IMG/VR virus record: IMGVR_UViG_3300007523_000015
Location: 1 to 55,431 of that record
DNA from: a virus
DNA length: 55,431 bases
Reading direction: 5' to 3' (one strand)
Each line of letters starts with the position of its first letter. Position 1 is the first letter of the stretch. Below, one piece after another: positions 40,774-47,925 of this stretch. The notes below the pieces were generated by a model, which saw only the letters and a program-made list of their open reading frames with translations, had not been told where the DNA came from and did no database searches. Both the position numbers and the translations under genes were made by a program.

Positions 40774-41544
40774 ATGACACCAATATGTACTCCCATAAAC
40801 GGAATTATTTATAAGATAACTAACATTATAAACGGAATGTGGTATATAGGGAAAGATGAAAGAGATGATCCAAAATATTTAGGAAGCGGTGTCTATCTTT
40901 CCAGGGCTATAGCCAATTACGGTAAGGATAATTTTACAAAAGATATATTGGATGGGGCACTTACATCCGAGAAACTAGCTTTATTGGAAGCAGAATATAT
41001 AGAAAAATTTAATGCTACTACTAGCCAAATGTCCTACAATATAGCTGCCGGGGGGTATGGTGGTAACACATTGGGAGGAATGGATAATACAGACAAGATA
41101 AAATTTTCCGAGAAAATGTCCGAAACATGGGATAATTTAACAATAGAGGCAAAACGAGATCGTATTTCTCCAATGAATACTGCTGTAAAAGGGAAACCAA
41201 AAACACGAAGACACCGGGATAAGATATCGAAATCAAAAACCGGAACTAAGCAGAGTATTGAAACTATAGAAAAGAAGAGATTAATTAGTAAAAAATTATA
41301 CGACGAAGGAAGAATATCGCCACCAAAGAATGATTGGGCAGGCCGAATTCATTCCACTGAATCTAAAATTAAGATATCTAAGGCGAAGACCGGAATAAAA
41401 AATTATAAGAAAAGATTATTTACGCAAGAGGATTGCACAGAAATGAAGAAATTAAAAGATTCAGGTATTAGTACCAGGATTATTGCAAAAATATTTTCTA
41501 CAACCACACCGACTATATTAAGATATATAAGAGAACTATCATAA
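40774..41544 (+). CDS. GIY-YIG homing endonuclease between gp18 and gp1
   Basis: 256 residues from the ATG at 40774, with AAAGG seven bases upstream; two earlier in-frame starts (TTG 40738, ATG 40759) are less likely. GIY-YIG core NGIIYKITNIINGMWYIGK with DILDGALTSEKLALLEAEYI carrying the catalytic Glu and a YNIAAGGYGGNT segment. NUMOD3-like repeats (RDKISKSKTGTK, KIKISKAKTGIK) and a C-terminal helix-turn-helix (ISTRIIAKIFSTTTPTILRY) follow. It is divergent from gp18 and convergent with gp1. Confidence 0.88.
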   Translation: MTPICTPINGIIYKITNIINGMWYIGKDERDDPKYLGSGVYLSRAIANYGKDNFTKDILDGALTSEKLALLEAEYIEKFNATTSQMSYNIAAGGYGGNTLGGMDNTDKIKFSEKMSETWDNLTIEAKRDRISPMNTAVKGKPKTRRHRDKISKSKTGTKQSIETIEKKRLISKKLYDEGRISPPKNDWAGRIHSTESKIKISKAKTGIKNYKKRLFTQEDCTEMKKLKDSGISTRIIAKIFSTTTPTILRYIRELS

Positions 41545-41557
41545 CTTGCCTAGCTAT

Positions 41558-42193
41558 TTATTCAATGTCTGCAATGTCTTTAATCTGCTTTGTTAATGAT
41601 AATAGAGTAAAGTTATTATCTAACTCGTGATCAGTCTGGCATCCTGCCCATGCCCATTCGCTAAAATGCGCATCAGAATATGTTTTCGTCATTGCTTCTT
41701 TTGCTAAAGAATTACCCCTGTTTGCTAAGACTGCTGTCTCGTACCAGACAGGTAATGGGCCTCGGTTTATTCGAACAATTATTCCATTTTGCTCTTTAAT
41801 GAATTTTATTTCGTTGGGGAATCTGACATCGCTAATAACAACCGATTGATTTGGATTTTTTCTGATTCTGTTCTTAACTGTTTTAAACCACATATCTTGA
41901 TGGAAATTATTCCTCATAACTTCGGTACCCATTAACTGCAAAGCCAATCGTGGGCTGAAATTAGGAATGCTTAACTCATCTGACCACCACTGGTCTACAA
42001 TTTCCCTGTATTCTCTAGATTCGACTGTGTCGCCTTCCAACAAATGCCTGGGCCAATCGAACATTGCCGCACATGCATCCTTAAGGGATGCTGCAAAACT
42101 ATCTTGTCTGAAATTATATTTACTAACAAGTTCTGCTGCAACTGTGCCTTTGCCGCTACCAATAAATCCTACAAGTCCGATAATTTTACTCAT
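41558..42193 (-). CDS. gp1: gp1 deoxynucleoside monophosphate kinase
   Basis: 211 residues. P-loop IIGLVGFIGSGKGTVAAELV near residues 4-20, then DSFAASLKDACAAMFDWPR and RLALQLMGTEVMR, and a lid-like RFPNEIKFIKEQNGIIVRI segment, the T4 gp1 dNMP kinase pattern. It phosphorylates dNMPs (dTMP, dGMP, hydroxymethyl-dCMP in T4) to feed phage DNA synthesis. The ribosome binding site lies in the 3' arm of a long hairpin (42201-42245). Confidence 0.9.
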   Translation of the reverse strand: MSKIIGLVGFIGSGKGTVAAELVSKYNFRQDSFAASLKDACAAMFDWPRHLLEGDTVESREYREIVDQWWSDELSIPNFSPRLALQLMGTEVMRNNFHQDMWFKTVKNRIRKNPNQSVVISDVRFPNEIKFIKEQNGIIVRINRGPLPVWYETAVLANRGNSLAKEAMTKTYSDAHFSEWAWAGCQTDHELDNNFTLLSLTKQIKDIADIE

Positions 42194-42200
42194 TAAAAAT

Positions 42201-42245
42201 CCCCTTAAGTTGCTTTATGTAGTTATACACAAACTCCTTAAGGGG
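42201..42245 (-). promoter_or_regulatory. inverted repeat over the gp1 ribosome binding site
   Basis: CCCCTTAAG (42245-42237 read on the minus strand) pairs perfectly with CTTAAGGGG (42209-42201), 27 bases apart. The second arm contains the AAGGGGA ribosome binding site of gp1 and is followed by ATTTTT. It could restrict gp1 translation or terminate neck-gene transcripts. Confidence 0.6.
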
Positions 42246-42267
42246 AGGCGAATCTTGTTAGCTAAAT

Positions 42268-43020
42268 TTATCCAACAATGAATGCGTACCCATCCGAACT
42301 TGTCACCAACTCATGTAATTGCTTTTCTAATTTTTCTATCTCAGCTTGTGCTTCCTGCTTTAGGGTAGCACCGTTTAACATCACGTTTCCGTTAGGCCCC
42401 GGAAAGCCCGACGGAAATTTATCCCTGGCTTCTCCCAACGCATATTTAGCAAGTGCTGTTGCATACGAACGTACCCAAGGCCCAGCGTATGGATCATTGA
42501 TTACATCATCCTCAGACTTCCTAGCATAGACGCGAACGACGACTTCTTCATCACCTCTCGGCTTACGAAGAATTGTTAATAATTTATTATTAACGTCCCA
42601 CGTGAAATTATACTGACTTGCAAAAACTCTTTCTGTCGTTTCTAAGAATTGGTTATAGAAATCCCAAGTTGCTAACCCGCCTGATCTATTTGGTTGTAAC
42701 AAATAGATATTCGCAAATGCAGCATCAACCGGATCGAAATTTACCCCGCCATTGGTATATGCACCGACACCACGACGGTATAGACGTCTAACTTCTTGCA
42801 CTTCATCTGGAAGAGTATATTCTGTTATATCTCGTGTTATGTGTAGGAAAATGTCTTTCTCTAAATTGGCACCATCTGATCGCTGACGCAATTTTTGGAT
42901 GCTAATTGTGATTGCCTGATTTAAATGTTCCACATCGAGTTCCACGTCGACCATTTGCGCGCCGAGACTAAGCTCGATTTGCTTCATTAATACAACTCTT
43001 GGCGTAACTTGTGAGGACAT
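42268..43020 (-). CDS. neck protein (gp13/gp14 type)
   Basis: 250 residues. QIELSLGAQMVDVELDVEHL near the N-terminus, ITEYTLPDEVQEVRRLYRRG, and a C-terminal PNGNVMLNGATLKQEAQAEI ... LHELVTSSDGYAFIVG match the layout of T4-like neck proteins (gp13/gp14), which close the head and join the tail. Which of the two T4 numbers applies is not settled. Neighbouring sheath, tube and gp1 genes support it. An HNH gene is inserted directly upstream. Confidence 0.75.
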   Translation of the reverse strand: MSSQVTPRVVLMKQIELSLGAQMVDVELDVEHLNQAITISIQKLRQRSDGANLEKDIFLHITRDITEYTLPDEVQEVRRLYRRGVGAYTNGGVNFDPVDAAFANIYLLQPNRSGGLATWDFYNQFLETTERVFASQYNFTWDVNNKLLTILRKPRGDEEVVVRVYARKSEDDVINDPYAGPWVRSYATALAKYALGEARDKFPSGFPGPNGNVMLNGATLKQEAQAEIEKLEKQLHELVTSSDGYAFIVG

Positions 43021-43021
43021 G

Positions 43022-43870
43022 TTATGAATTCCTGTAATTTTCGAATAATTCGATTAAAGTTTTATCTGATAGGCCACCCTTTGCTATATTTTCATCATAT
43101 TTCATTATTTGCAAATTTGTATAATGCGATATCACATTAACTGGCACACTATTCTCAAATCCGTCTTTTATACTAAAAATATGATCTAAGTGATACGAAG
43201 TTCTTCCACGGCTAAAATTACAGGGATTTATAATAGATTTGTGTTTTTTATAATTTCTATCAGATAAGTTTCTCACGTCAGCATAATATCTATCAAATTC
43301 ACATTTACTCGCCGGATCTGTGATTAATCCGAGTTCTAATTTCGTGTGTAAAATTTTATCTATTCTTTCCCTAATTACCTCTTCTGGCAAATTCTTATAA
43401 TAATTATTAATGAATTTCTTATGTGTTTCTGTTTTTCCATAATTATCAACACCATGGTTTCTGACCATGGTGTCTTTTTTCAGACTTATGACATCCTTCG
43501 TCGATAATGGATGGCTACCATAAATGTCATTAAATGTTTTGTTTCGTTTCTTGTTTATAAACGGGACTTGTGACACATTCTCTGACCCATATCTCGAAAC
43601 ACATGTATCTCGACGTTTTTTATTAATTGTATTCCAATCTAATGTCAAATATCTTATTTTCTTTTTTGCTATAATAGTCGTACTTAACGACACATTTTTA
43701 CATCCGTATTTTGCTAATATTGTTTTTTCTTGAGCCGCTTTATTAGCAGGACATAATTTAGCATTCTTTTCGCAACACCATTTTTTAGTAGTTACAAAAT
43801 ATTTTATCGCAGATCTGCCGCAGTTGTGATAGCTGCATTTATTCAGATCTGCTATAATTTGTGATGACAT
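43022..43870 (-). CDS. HNH homing endonuclease with Cys-rich N-terminus before the neck gene
   Basis: 282 residues. N-terminal Cys/His cluster (KCSYHNCGRSAIKYFVTTKK, WCCEKNAKLC), then repeats with R/K-Y-G-S/C-x-N cores (LAKYGCKNVS, VSRYGSENVS, NDIYGSHPLS), and a C-terminal HNH (YHLDHIFSIKDGF, TNLQIMKYDENIAKG). It shares the repeat module of the 34026 and 35668 genes but carries a third nuclease type. Its first codons (MSSQI) mirror those of the neck gene (MSSQV). A late promoter is 25 bases upstream. Confidence 0.85.
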   Translation of the reverse strand: MSSQIIADLNKCSYHNCGRSAIKYFVTTKKWCCEKNAKLCPANKAAQEKTILAKYGCKNVSLSTTIIAKKKIRYLTLDWNTINKKRRDTCVSRYGSENVSQVPFINKKRNKTFNDIYGSHPLSTKDVISLKKDTMVRNHGVDNYGKTETHKKFINNYYKNLPEEVIRERIDKILHTKLELGLITDPASKCEFDRYYADVRNLSDRNYKKHKSIINPCNFSRGRTSYHLDHIFSIKDGFENSVPVNVISHYTNLQIMKYDENIAKGGLSDKTLIELFENYRNS

Positions 43871-43893
43871 AACTTTAACTTTCCAGTGATATG

Positions 43894-45057
43894 TTATTTA
43901 TCAATTCTTAATATAACATGGTGCTCGTTAAGTTTGCCGCCAGCAGGAATATCCACTGTTGTTAAATCCTTCATAAAAGTGCGAAGCTTTACCTTAGACG
44001 CCTTCTTAAACTCTGCTAACGTCTCTGCTGGCTTACGGACTGTTTTTTCCACAGAATCTGGCGAATAATTCAACAAACTGCCGCCTTTAACACTCATACC
44101 GTCTACGTCAAGTGCCTTATACTGCGTAATCTTCCTAGTCTTGGTATTATAGACCCAAACTTCCTTCGAACCAATAATATTAATAGGATTGATACTTACA
44201 ATCCCTAGTGAACTATCTTCCTTTTTATATTTCAACTTAGATACGGCTTTATCATGTGAGACAGGTTTCTTCTTCCTTGGTTCTCTTGCAACTTTAGCAA
44301 CTTCTTGGAACATGTCAGATGCCTTAATCAGGTTAGCATAAAATACTTGTAACTTTTTCAATTCTGATTTGGAGAAGTTAGAATATCCCTCTGCAATGTC
44401 TTTATCCTTGCCGGATAATGCTATCGAGATTTCAGTAGTTCGTCTCTCAAATATCTGACATATGAATCTCATGTGTGGAGATTTTAAATCATTCGACTTG
44501 AACAGGTTCACGAAATCTTCAACCGACTTAGCAGGTAACTTTTTATTTAAACAAAAGTCATCTATCCATCCTTCGACTTCGCCTGCTATTTCGTGCGCCT
44601 TGTCCTTGAGCCTGTCCTGAATAGTAGGAATAACTTTTTCATTGTTATTAACCGAATTCGAATTCGAATCCGATTCTGCACCATAAGTGGAAACTTTCTC
44701 TTTGTTAACTGTCTTAGTTTCTTCTTCCTCAATCACTTTCTCCAATGCAGGTATAATCTTAACAGCAATGTCTTCGGGAAGTTGGCCACCATGATTTTCA
44801 ATATACATATATTTGCCAACAGTGACAAATCTGTTTTCATTTATGCCAGAGATTCTTTCAAGTAGTGGGTGCTTAGGATCCTTAGTTCTGAGATATCTTA
44901 ATACCTCTTTTTTAAGTTCAGAAGATGACAATTCATAATGAGCATACATCATTGCTGCGTGATAGTATTGTCTGAATTCTTTGTTTGTCCTTACCACTAA
45001 AGTAAAGGAGGGACGGGGCCAACTTACATGAACACCCGATAGTTTCTTACCTGCCAT
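43894..45057 (-). CDS. conserved hypothetical protein
   Basis: 387 residues. N-terminal SWPRPSFTLVVRTNKEFRQY, a Glu/Asn/Ser-rich linker near residues 110-145 (EEEETKTVNKEKVSTYGAES), a helical centre, and a C-terminal domain with SKEVWVYNTKTRKITQYKAL and LNEHHVILRIDK, which looks like a beta domain. Similar proteins of about 400 residues occur in exo-T4 phages as conserved hypotheticals. AAAGGA lies before the ATG. Function unknown. Confidence 0.6.
   Translation of the reverse strand: MAGKKLSGVHVSWPRPSFTLVVRTNKEFRQYYHAAMMYAHYELSSSELKKEVLRYLRTKDPKHPLLERISGINENRFVTVGKYMYIENHGGQLPEDIAVKIIPALEKVIEEEETKTVNKEKVSTYGAESDSNSNSVNNNEKVIPTIQDRLKDKAHEIAGEVEGWIDDFCLNKKLPAKSVEDFVNLFKSNDLKSPHMRFICQIFERRTTEISIALSGKDKDIAEGYSNFSKSELKKLQVFYANLIKASDMFQEVAKVAREPRKKKPVSHDKAVSKLKYKKEDSSLGIVSINPINIIGSKEVWVYNTKTRKITQYKALDVDGMSVKGGSLLNYSPDSVEKTVRKPAETLAEFKKASKVKLRTFMKDLTTVDIPAGGKLNEHHVILRIDK
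43895..43902 (-). promoter_or_regulatory. T4-type late promoter GATAAATA
   Basis: GATAAATA on the minus strand inside the end of the 387-codon gene (ATT GAT AAA TAA), 25 bases before the HNH gene; it may also serve the neck gene. Confidence 0.6.
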
Positions 45058-45072
45058 TTTAATATCCTTTTA

Positions 45073-45132
45073 ACACTTAGCTATTTTAGCTAAGGTGTAA
45101 TACAAAGGGCAACTAATCTTGGTTAGTTACCA
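45073..45132 (-). other. two hairpins between small genes
   Basis: ACACTTAGCT/AGCTAAG(G)TGT (45073-45098) and GGCAACTAA/TTAGTTACC (45109-45132) in the 99-base gap before the 387-codon gene. No T-run follows on the minus strand, so processing or RNA stability signals are as likely as termination. Confidence 0.45.
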
Positions 45133-45156
45133 CGGGATATTTAGCAGATGTCTTAT

Positions 45157-45339
45157 TTAATCGATAGTTTCTTCACCGATTTGTTTATCTTTATGTTTTT
45201 CTTTGCGATCGAATTTTTTAGATGCATGAGAACCAGCACCTGATGTTTTGGCATACTTAGACACAAAGTTTCTCGGAGGCGGAGATTTTACGACCATCTT
45301 CTTGGCCTCTTTTGCTTCAAATAATTCAAATAATCTCAT
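45157..45339 (-). CDS. small basic capsid-targeted-like protein
   Basis: 60 residues from the second ATG (45339), which is better spaced from GGAG than the first (45342). Product MRLFELFEAKEAKKMVVKSP, then PRNFVSKYAKTSGAGSHASK and a Lys-rich tail. The N-terminus has the L-F-E step of capsid-targeting peptides, and the small, lysine-rich body resembles T4 internal proteins. PRNFVxKxAKxSGAG peptides are widespread in exo-T4 phages. I infer a packaged DNA-associated peptide; not proven. Confidence 0.65.
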   Translation of the reverse strand: MRLFELFEAKEAKKMVVKSPPPRNFVSKYAKTSGAGSHASKKFDRKEKHKDKQIGEETID

Positions 45340-45350
45340 CATAGCTCCAA

Positions 45351-45388
45351 ATAAAAATAGAGGAACACAGTAGCGAATTGTGTTCCTC
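45351..45388 (-). terminator. strong terminator-like hairpin
   Basis: Perfect 10-base inverted repeat GAGGAACACA / TGTGTTCCTC (45360-45388) with a 9-base loop, followed on the minus strand by TATTTTTAT. It ends transcripts of the receiver-domain gene but stands just 18 bases before the basic-peptide gene, so it may instead act as an attenuator. Confidence 0.75.
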
Positions 45389-45443
45389 AGACGCCTGCAT
45401 TTCGGCAGTAGCCACAACGTGTCCTAAGATAGTGTTGTTATTA

Positions 45444-45848
45444 TTATTTATCAGAATATTTGAATTTTAGGTATCCATCCAAGAACCCACGAATATTCCT
45501 TTCACCTTCTGGATTCTTACTATGAATAGTGTACTTAAAATCAGCAGGCATTGCACCCGTATCCATATCTAATTCAACTAACCATTTAGCAAAATCTAAA
45601 CCTGTCTTTTCTTCTTTTGCAGATGTTACAACTACAATCCCAGTAGTGCTATCTGTTTCCCATTCCTCATACCCTAAGTCGTGATCCAGACTTACAACAT
45701 CAGGGAACCCATTTTCCTGTACCCATTTTACAGCTTCATTAAACGAACGAACTACTATCCATTCGGCGGCCCAGTGACCGACACCTCCTATTAGGAGCCA
45801 TTTAACTTCGGATGGAACTCTTATATCATCTAAGAATAGATACTTCAT
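45444..45848 (-). CDS. cyclic-phosphate-processing receiver-like (cREC) domain protein
   Basis: 134 residues. MKYLFLDDIRVPSEVKWLLI, the central FPDVVSLDHDLGYEEWE, and TGLDFAKWLVE fit the receiver-like fold with paired aspartates (LDD near residues 6-7 and LDHDLG near 54-58). The cREC family has been proposed to process cyclic phosphates in RNA repair and conflict systems. Whether it works with the ligase and nucleotidyltransferase at 544-2797 is speculation. It overlaps the upstream 145-codon gene by 4 bases. Confidence 0.65.
   Translation of the reverse strand: MKYLFLDDIRVPSEVKWLLIGGVGHWAAEWIVVRSFNEAVKWVQENGFPDVVSLDHDLGYEEWETDSTTGIVVVTSAKEEKTGLDFAKWLVELDMDTGAMPADFKYTIHSKNPEGERNIRGFLDGYLKFKYSDK
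45445..45452 (-). promoter_or_regulatory. T4-type late promoter GATAAATA
   Basis: GATAAATA on the minus strand in the TAA stop of the receiver gene (GAT AAA TAA), 106 bases before the basic-peptide gene, with the terminator-like hairpin in between. Confidence 0.5.
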
Positions 45849-46282
45849 GCAAGGACGCCGTTGCCGGTTACCACTTTGTTAAACTTAAGTTTATGAGCTT
45901 TTTTATCGGTCAACTTTTTACCAGTAACTACATTCCAGGCACCATATGCATCCTCAGGAAAATATCTACCCTTATAGTCGTTATTTTGGTATTGGTCGGA
46001 ATTGCCACAAGAAGATTCTGTAAAAAGCTCTCTTGAAATCGACCAGATTGCTGGCCAGGTTCCGCCAGCATCTGGTATATGCTCACATCCGCATAATTCG
46101 CCTTTTCCTATGTAAATATATGTAAAGCCGAACCCTATTGCTAACATGAATAGATCGTTCAGATATTCTTCCCGCAACTCGGTGATATCTTCTTCTCCGG
46201 CCAGTGCAAATAACCCAAGTTTGTCATTGCCGACTCGTTCTTTAATCTCGAGTAATCTTAGGATTTTTTTATCGTTTTTCAT
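45845..46282 (-). CDS. hypothetical protein
   Basis: 145 residues. Contains a hydrophobic FGFTYIYIGKGELCGCEHIP segment and CGNSDQYQNNDYKGRYFPED. The IYIGKG string recalls GIY-YIG but the rest of that domain is absent. Unrecognised. It has its own sigma70-like promoter, so is probably early, and is translationally coupled to the receiver-domain gene. Confidence 0.5.
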   Translation of the reverse strand: MKNDKKILRLLEIKERVGNDKLGLFALAGEEDITELREEYLNDLFMLAIGFGFTYIYIGKGELCGCEHIPDAGGTWPAIWSISRELFTESSCGNSDQYQNNDYKGRYFPEDAYGAWNVVTGKKLTDKKAHKLKFNKVVTGNGVLA

Positions 46283-46288
46283 ATATGT

Positions 46289-46317
46289 ATTATAATAGGC
46301 GTTACGTCATATGTAAC
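46289..46317 (-). promoter_or_regulatory. sigma70-like promoter
   Basis: On the minus strand: GTTACA (46312-46317), 17-base spacer, TATAAT (46289-46294), directly before the 145-codon gene. The -10 is perfect, the -35 weak. Confidence 0.5.
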
Positions 46318-46607
46318 TCGGAGTCGTAAATGTAGGGCAGTGAGTTTCCTAACTGCCCTACAAAATGTGTATCTAGGCACCCCACCTAAATTCCCCGTCC
46401 TACATTTAGAATCCACCGTAGTTACATTTCCCTTGTAGGGGAAAGTGCTACTCCATCTTCGATACATGCATGTTTATAGTCGACTATAGTTTATACATAG
46501 GCAGCATCTGCAAGACTGTAGGGACGCGACCGGCTCTACAAAACCACACATTTATTTCAAAATATCCAACTTATAATATGCCTCACATTGCATTTGTGCC
46601 AATGTTG
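46318..46607. other. structured intergenic region without a convincing gene
   Basis: About 290 bases between the early promoter and the secreted-protein gene. It holds a perfect 11-base hairpin (46331-46341 with 46352-46362; TGTAGGGCAGT), further TGTAGG/CCTACA elements near 46399, 46434, 46518 and 46535, and a 14-base perfect palindrome TATAGTCGACTATA (46475-46488). A 62-codon frame exists here on the minus strand but its composition looks non-coding. It could hold a small RNA, terminators or a protein-binding site. Confidence 0.5.
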
Positions 46608-46892
46608 CTATTTTTCTTTATACGAGATATCACTCTTTGGTGATTTTTTCCCCTGTATTCTTTCTGCCATATTATCCAGGTTGTGCAACAATTCATATAA
46701 ATTCTGTTGCACAACTTTAGCATAAGTATTCGATTGTTTATCGATATAGTCGACAACACACTTATCTATTTTCTCTATTTTCTCTATTTTTTCTTTCTTT
46801 ACTATCGATTGTGCAATTTCTTTTGACCACAACTGTTCTGGTTCCTCAGCGTAGGCACTAAATGCTAATAATAATATAAGAAAAAATCGCAT
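46608..46892 (-). CDS. small secreted/periplasmic protein
   Basis: 94 residues. A clear signal peptide, MRFFLILLLAFSAYA, with a probable type I cut after A-Y-A, followed by EEPEQLWSKE. The mature part is helical and charged with a short KIEKIEKID repeat and one Cys. No transmembrane segment beyond the signal, and no lipobox. It would act in the periplasm, perhaps in lysis control or superinfection exclusion given the rII neighbours; this is inference. It starts 26 bases after the rIIB stop. Confidence 0.7.
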   Translation of the reverse strand: MRFFLILLLAFSAYAEEPEQLWSKEIAQSIVKKEKIEKIEKIDKCVVDYIDKQSNTYAKVVQQNLYELLHNLDNMAERIQGKKSPKSDISYKEK

Positions 46893-46896
46893 TATA

Positions 46897-46914
46897 CAAG
46901 GGCCGAAGCCCTGT
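46897..46914 (-). terminator. TTCG-loop hairpin after rIIB
   Basis: GGGC-TTCG-GCCC with flanking ACA/TTGT on the minus strand, directly after the rIIB stop. A compact tetraloop hairpin; the T-run is short, so termination may be partial. Confidence 0.55.
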
Positions 46915-46917
46915 GTT

Positions 46918-47898
46918 TTATTCGACTTCGATTTCAGTGCCAGCTTCTACAATCTTCAATGCTGCCTTTTTCTGTACAGAATTTTTAGCAACACGTTCGC
47001 GAGCTTCATCGATAGTCATCCCTTCATACTCTACCCAGCCGCCATGTACACGCATTAAGTCGTACAACGGTTCGGCATCCCACTCGGGTGCAACTGGTTC
47101 TTTACCAACTGCAAATGGCCAAGCTGCTGCTTTTGCAGAGTATGGCTCATTATATTCGCCATTTACCGCAGAAGCAAATGCATCCTTTGGATCACCGTTC
47201 ACCTGTCCAACAACTTTATATCGCATGCATCGACCTTTTGCACCATCATAGTCGGTAGGAATACTAACCACATCGGCTGGACTGATTTTTAAAATCATAA
47301 CCGGATCAGACCCGCCGCCAAAATGGCCAAGGTAAGATTCACTACAAAAATGCAAGCCAGTCGAACAATGCGATTCTGGATCGTCATCGACAAGATTTCG
47401 TTCCATCTCGACTACTTGACCAACACTATTGTTGATAGTCCCAGAATGGCAGTCGAGGTAGTTACTTCGAACACGTTTGTATGCAAGGAAATAACCATCT
47501 TCAGTGATAGGCAAGCTATTCTTTTCCAAGAATCCATATACCTGGTCAACAGAACGCTTTGAAGGATTCTGCATCAGGTTTTCCATGAATCGAACCATCG
47601 GGTCGATCGGAAAACCGTCTTGATACATTTCGATCATGCGGGATGTAAGTGCATTGTTAAATGGCTGGTCTTTCCACATAATGGTATTACCGTTGATGGA
47701 TACGTTTCCAGCACCAAAGTCGATAATCGCCTTTTTAGGTTCGACCAAACTTTCCAACTCGTCCCAGTCCTGAGCTTTCAATGCTTCCATGATCTTTGCA
47801 TATGCGATATGCGTATCTTTGCTAATAGTGTGGCTCTTGTTATTCACCACCAAAATTATATTTTTGCCCTGAATTAAGAAAGGCACGGGGTTCGTCAT
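46918..47898 (-). CDS. rIIB: rIIB-like protein
   Basis: 326 residues. The N-terminal part has a wHTH-like look (DTHIAYAKIMEALKAQDWDE), then the conserved core NPSKRSVDQVYGFLEKNSLP, DGYFLAYKRVRSNYLDCHSG and CSTGLHFCSESYLGHFGGG that marks rIIB proteins. rIIB works with rIIA at the host membrane in lysis timing and exclusion of other phages in T4. It directly follows rIIA (27-base gap) with AAAGGAAA before the ATG. Confidence 0.9.
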   Translation of the reverse strand: MTNPVPFLIQGKNIILVVNNKSHTISKDTHIAYAKIMEALKAQDWDELESLVEPKKAIIDFGAGNVSINGNTIMWKDQPFNNALTSRMIEMYQDGFPIDPMVRFMENLMQNPSKRSVDQVYGFLEKNSLPITEDGYFLAYKRVRSNYLDCHSGTINNSVGQVVEMERNLVDDDPESHCSTGLHFCSESYLGHFGGGSDPVMILKISPADVVSIPTDYDGAKGRCMRYKVVGQVNGDPKDAFASAVNGEYNEPYSAKAAAWPFAVGKEPVAPEWDAEPLYDLMRVHGGWVEYEGMTIDEARERVAKNSVQKKAALKIVEAGTEIEVE

Positions 47899-47925
47899 AA
47901 TATTTCCTTTTCTGTGTTATCCTGT

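Noticed and set aside
41555-41562. AATAAATA at the end of gp1
   Set aside because: The next feature in its direction is a convergent gene on the other strand, so it has nothing to drive.
45845-46282. IYIGKG in the 145-residue protein as a GIY-YIG endonuclease
   Set aside because: Only the second half-motif is present, with no upstream GIY strand, no catalytic Glu context and no DNA-binding repeats.
46279-46467. 62-codon minus-strand reading frame upstream of the 145-codon gene
   Set aside because: It overlaps the early promoter and perfect hairpins, lacks a good ribosome binding site, and its Arg/Thr-rich product does not look like a phage protein.
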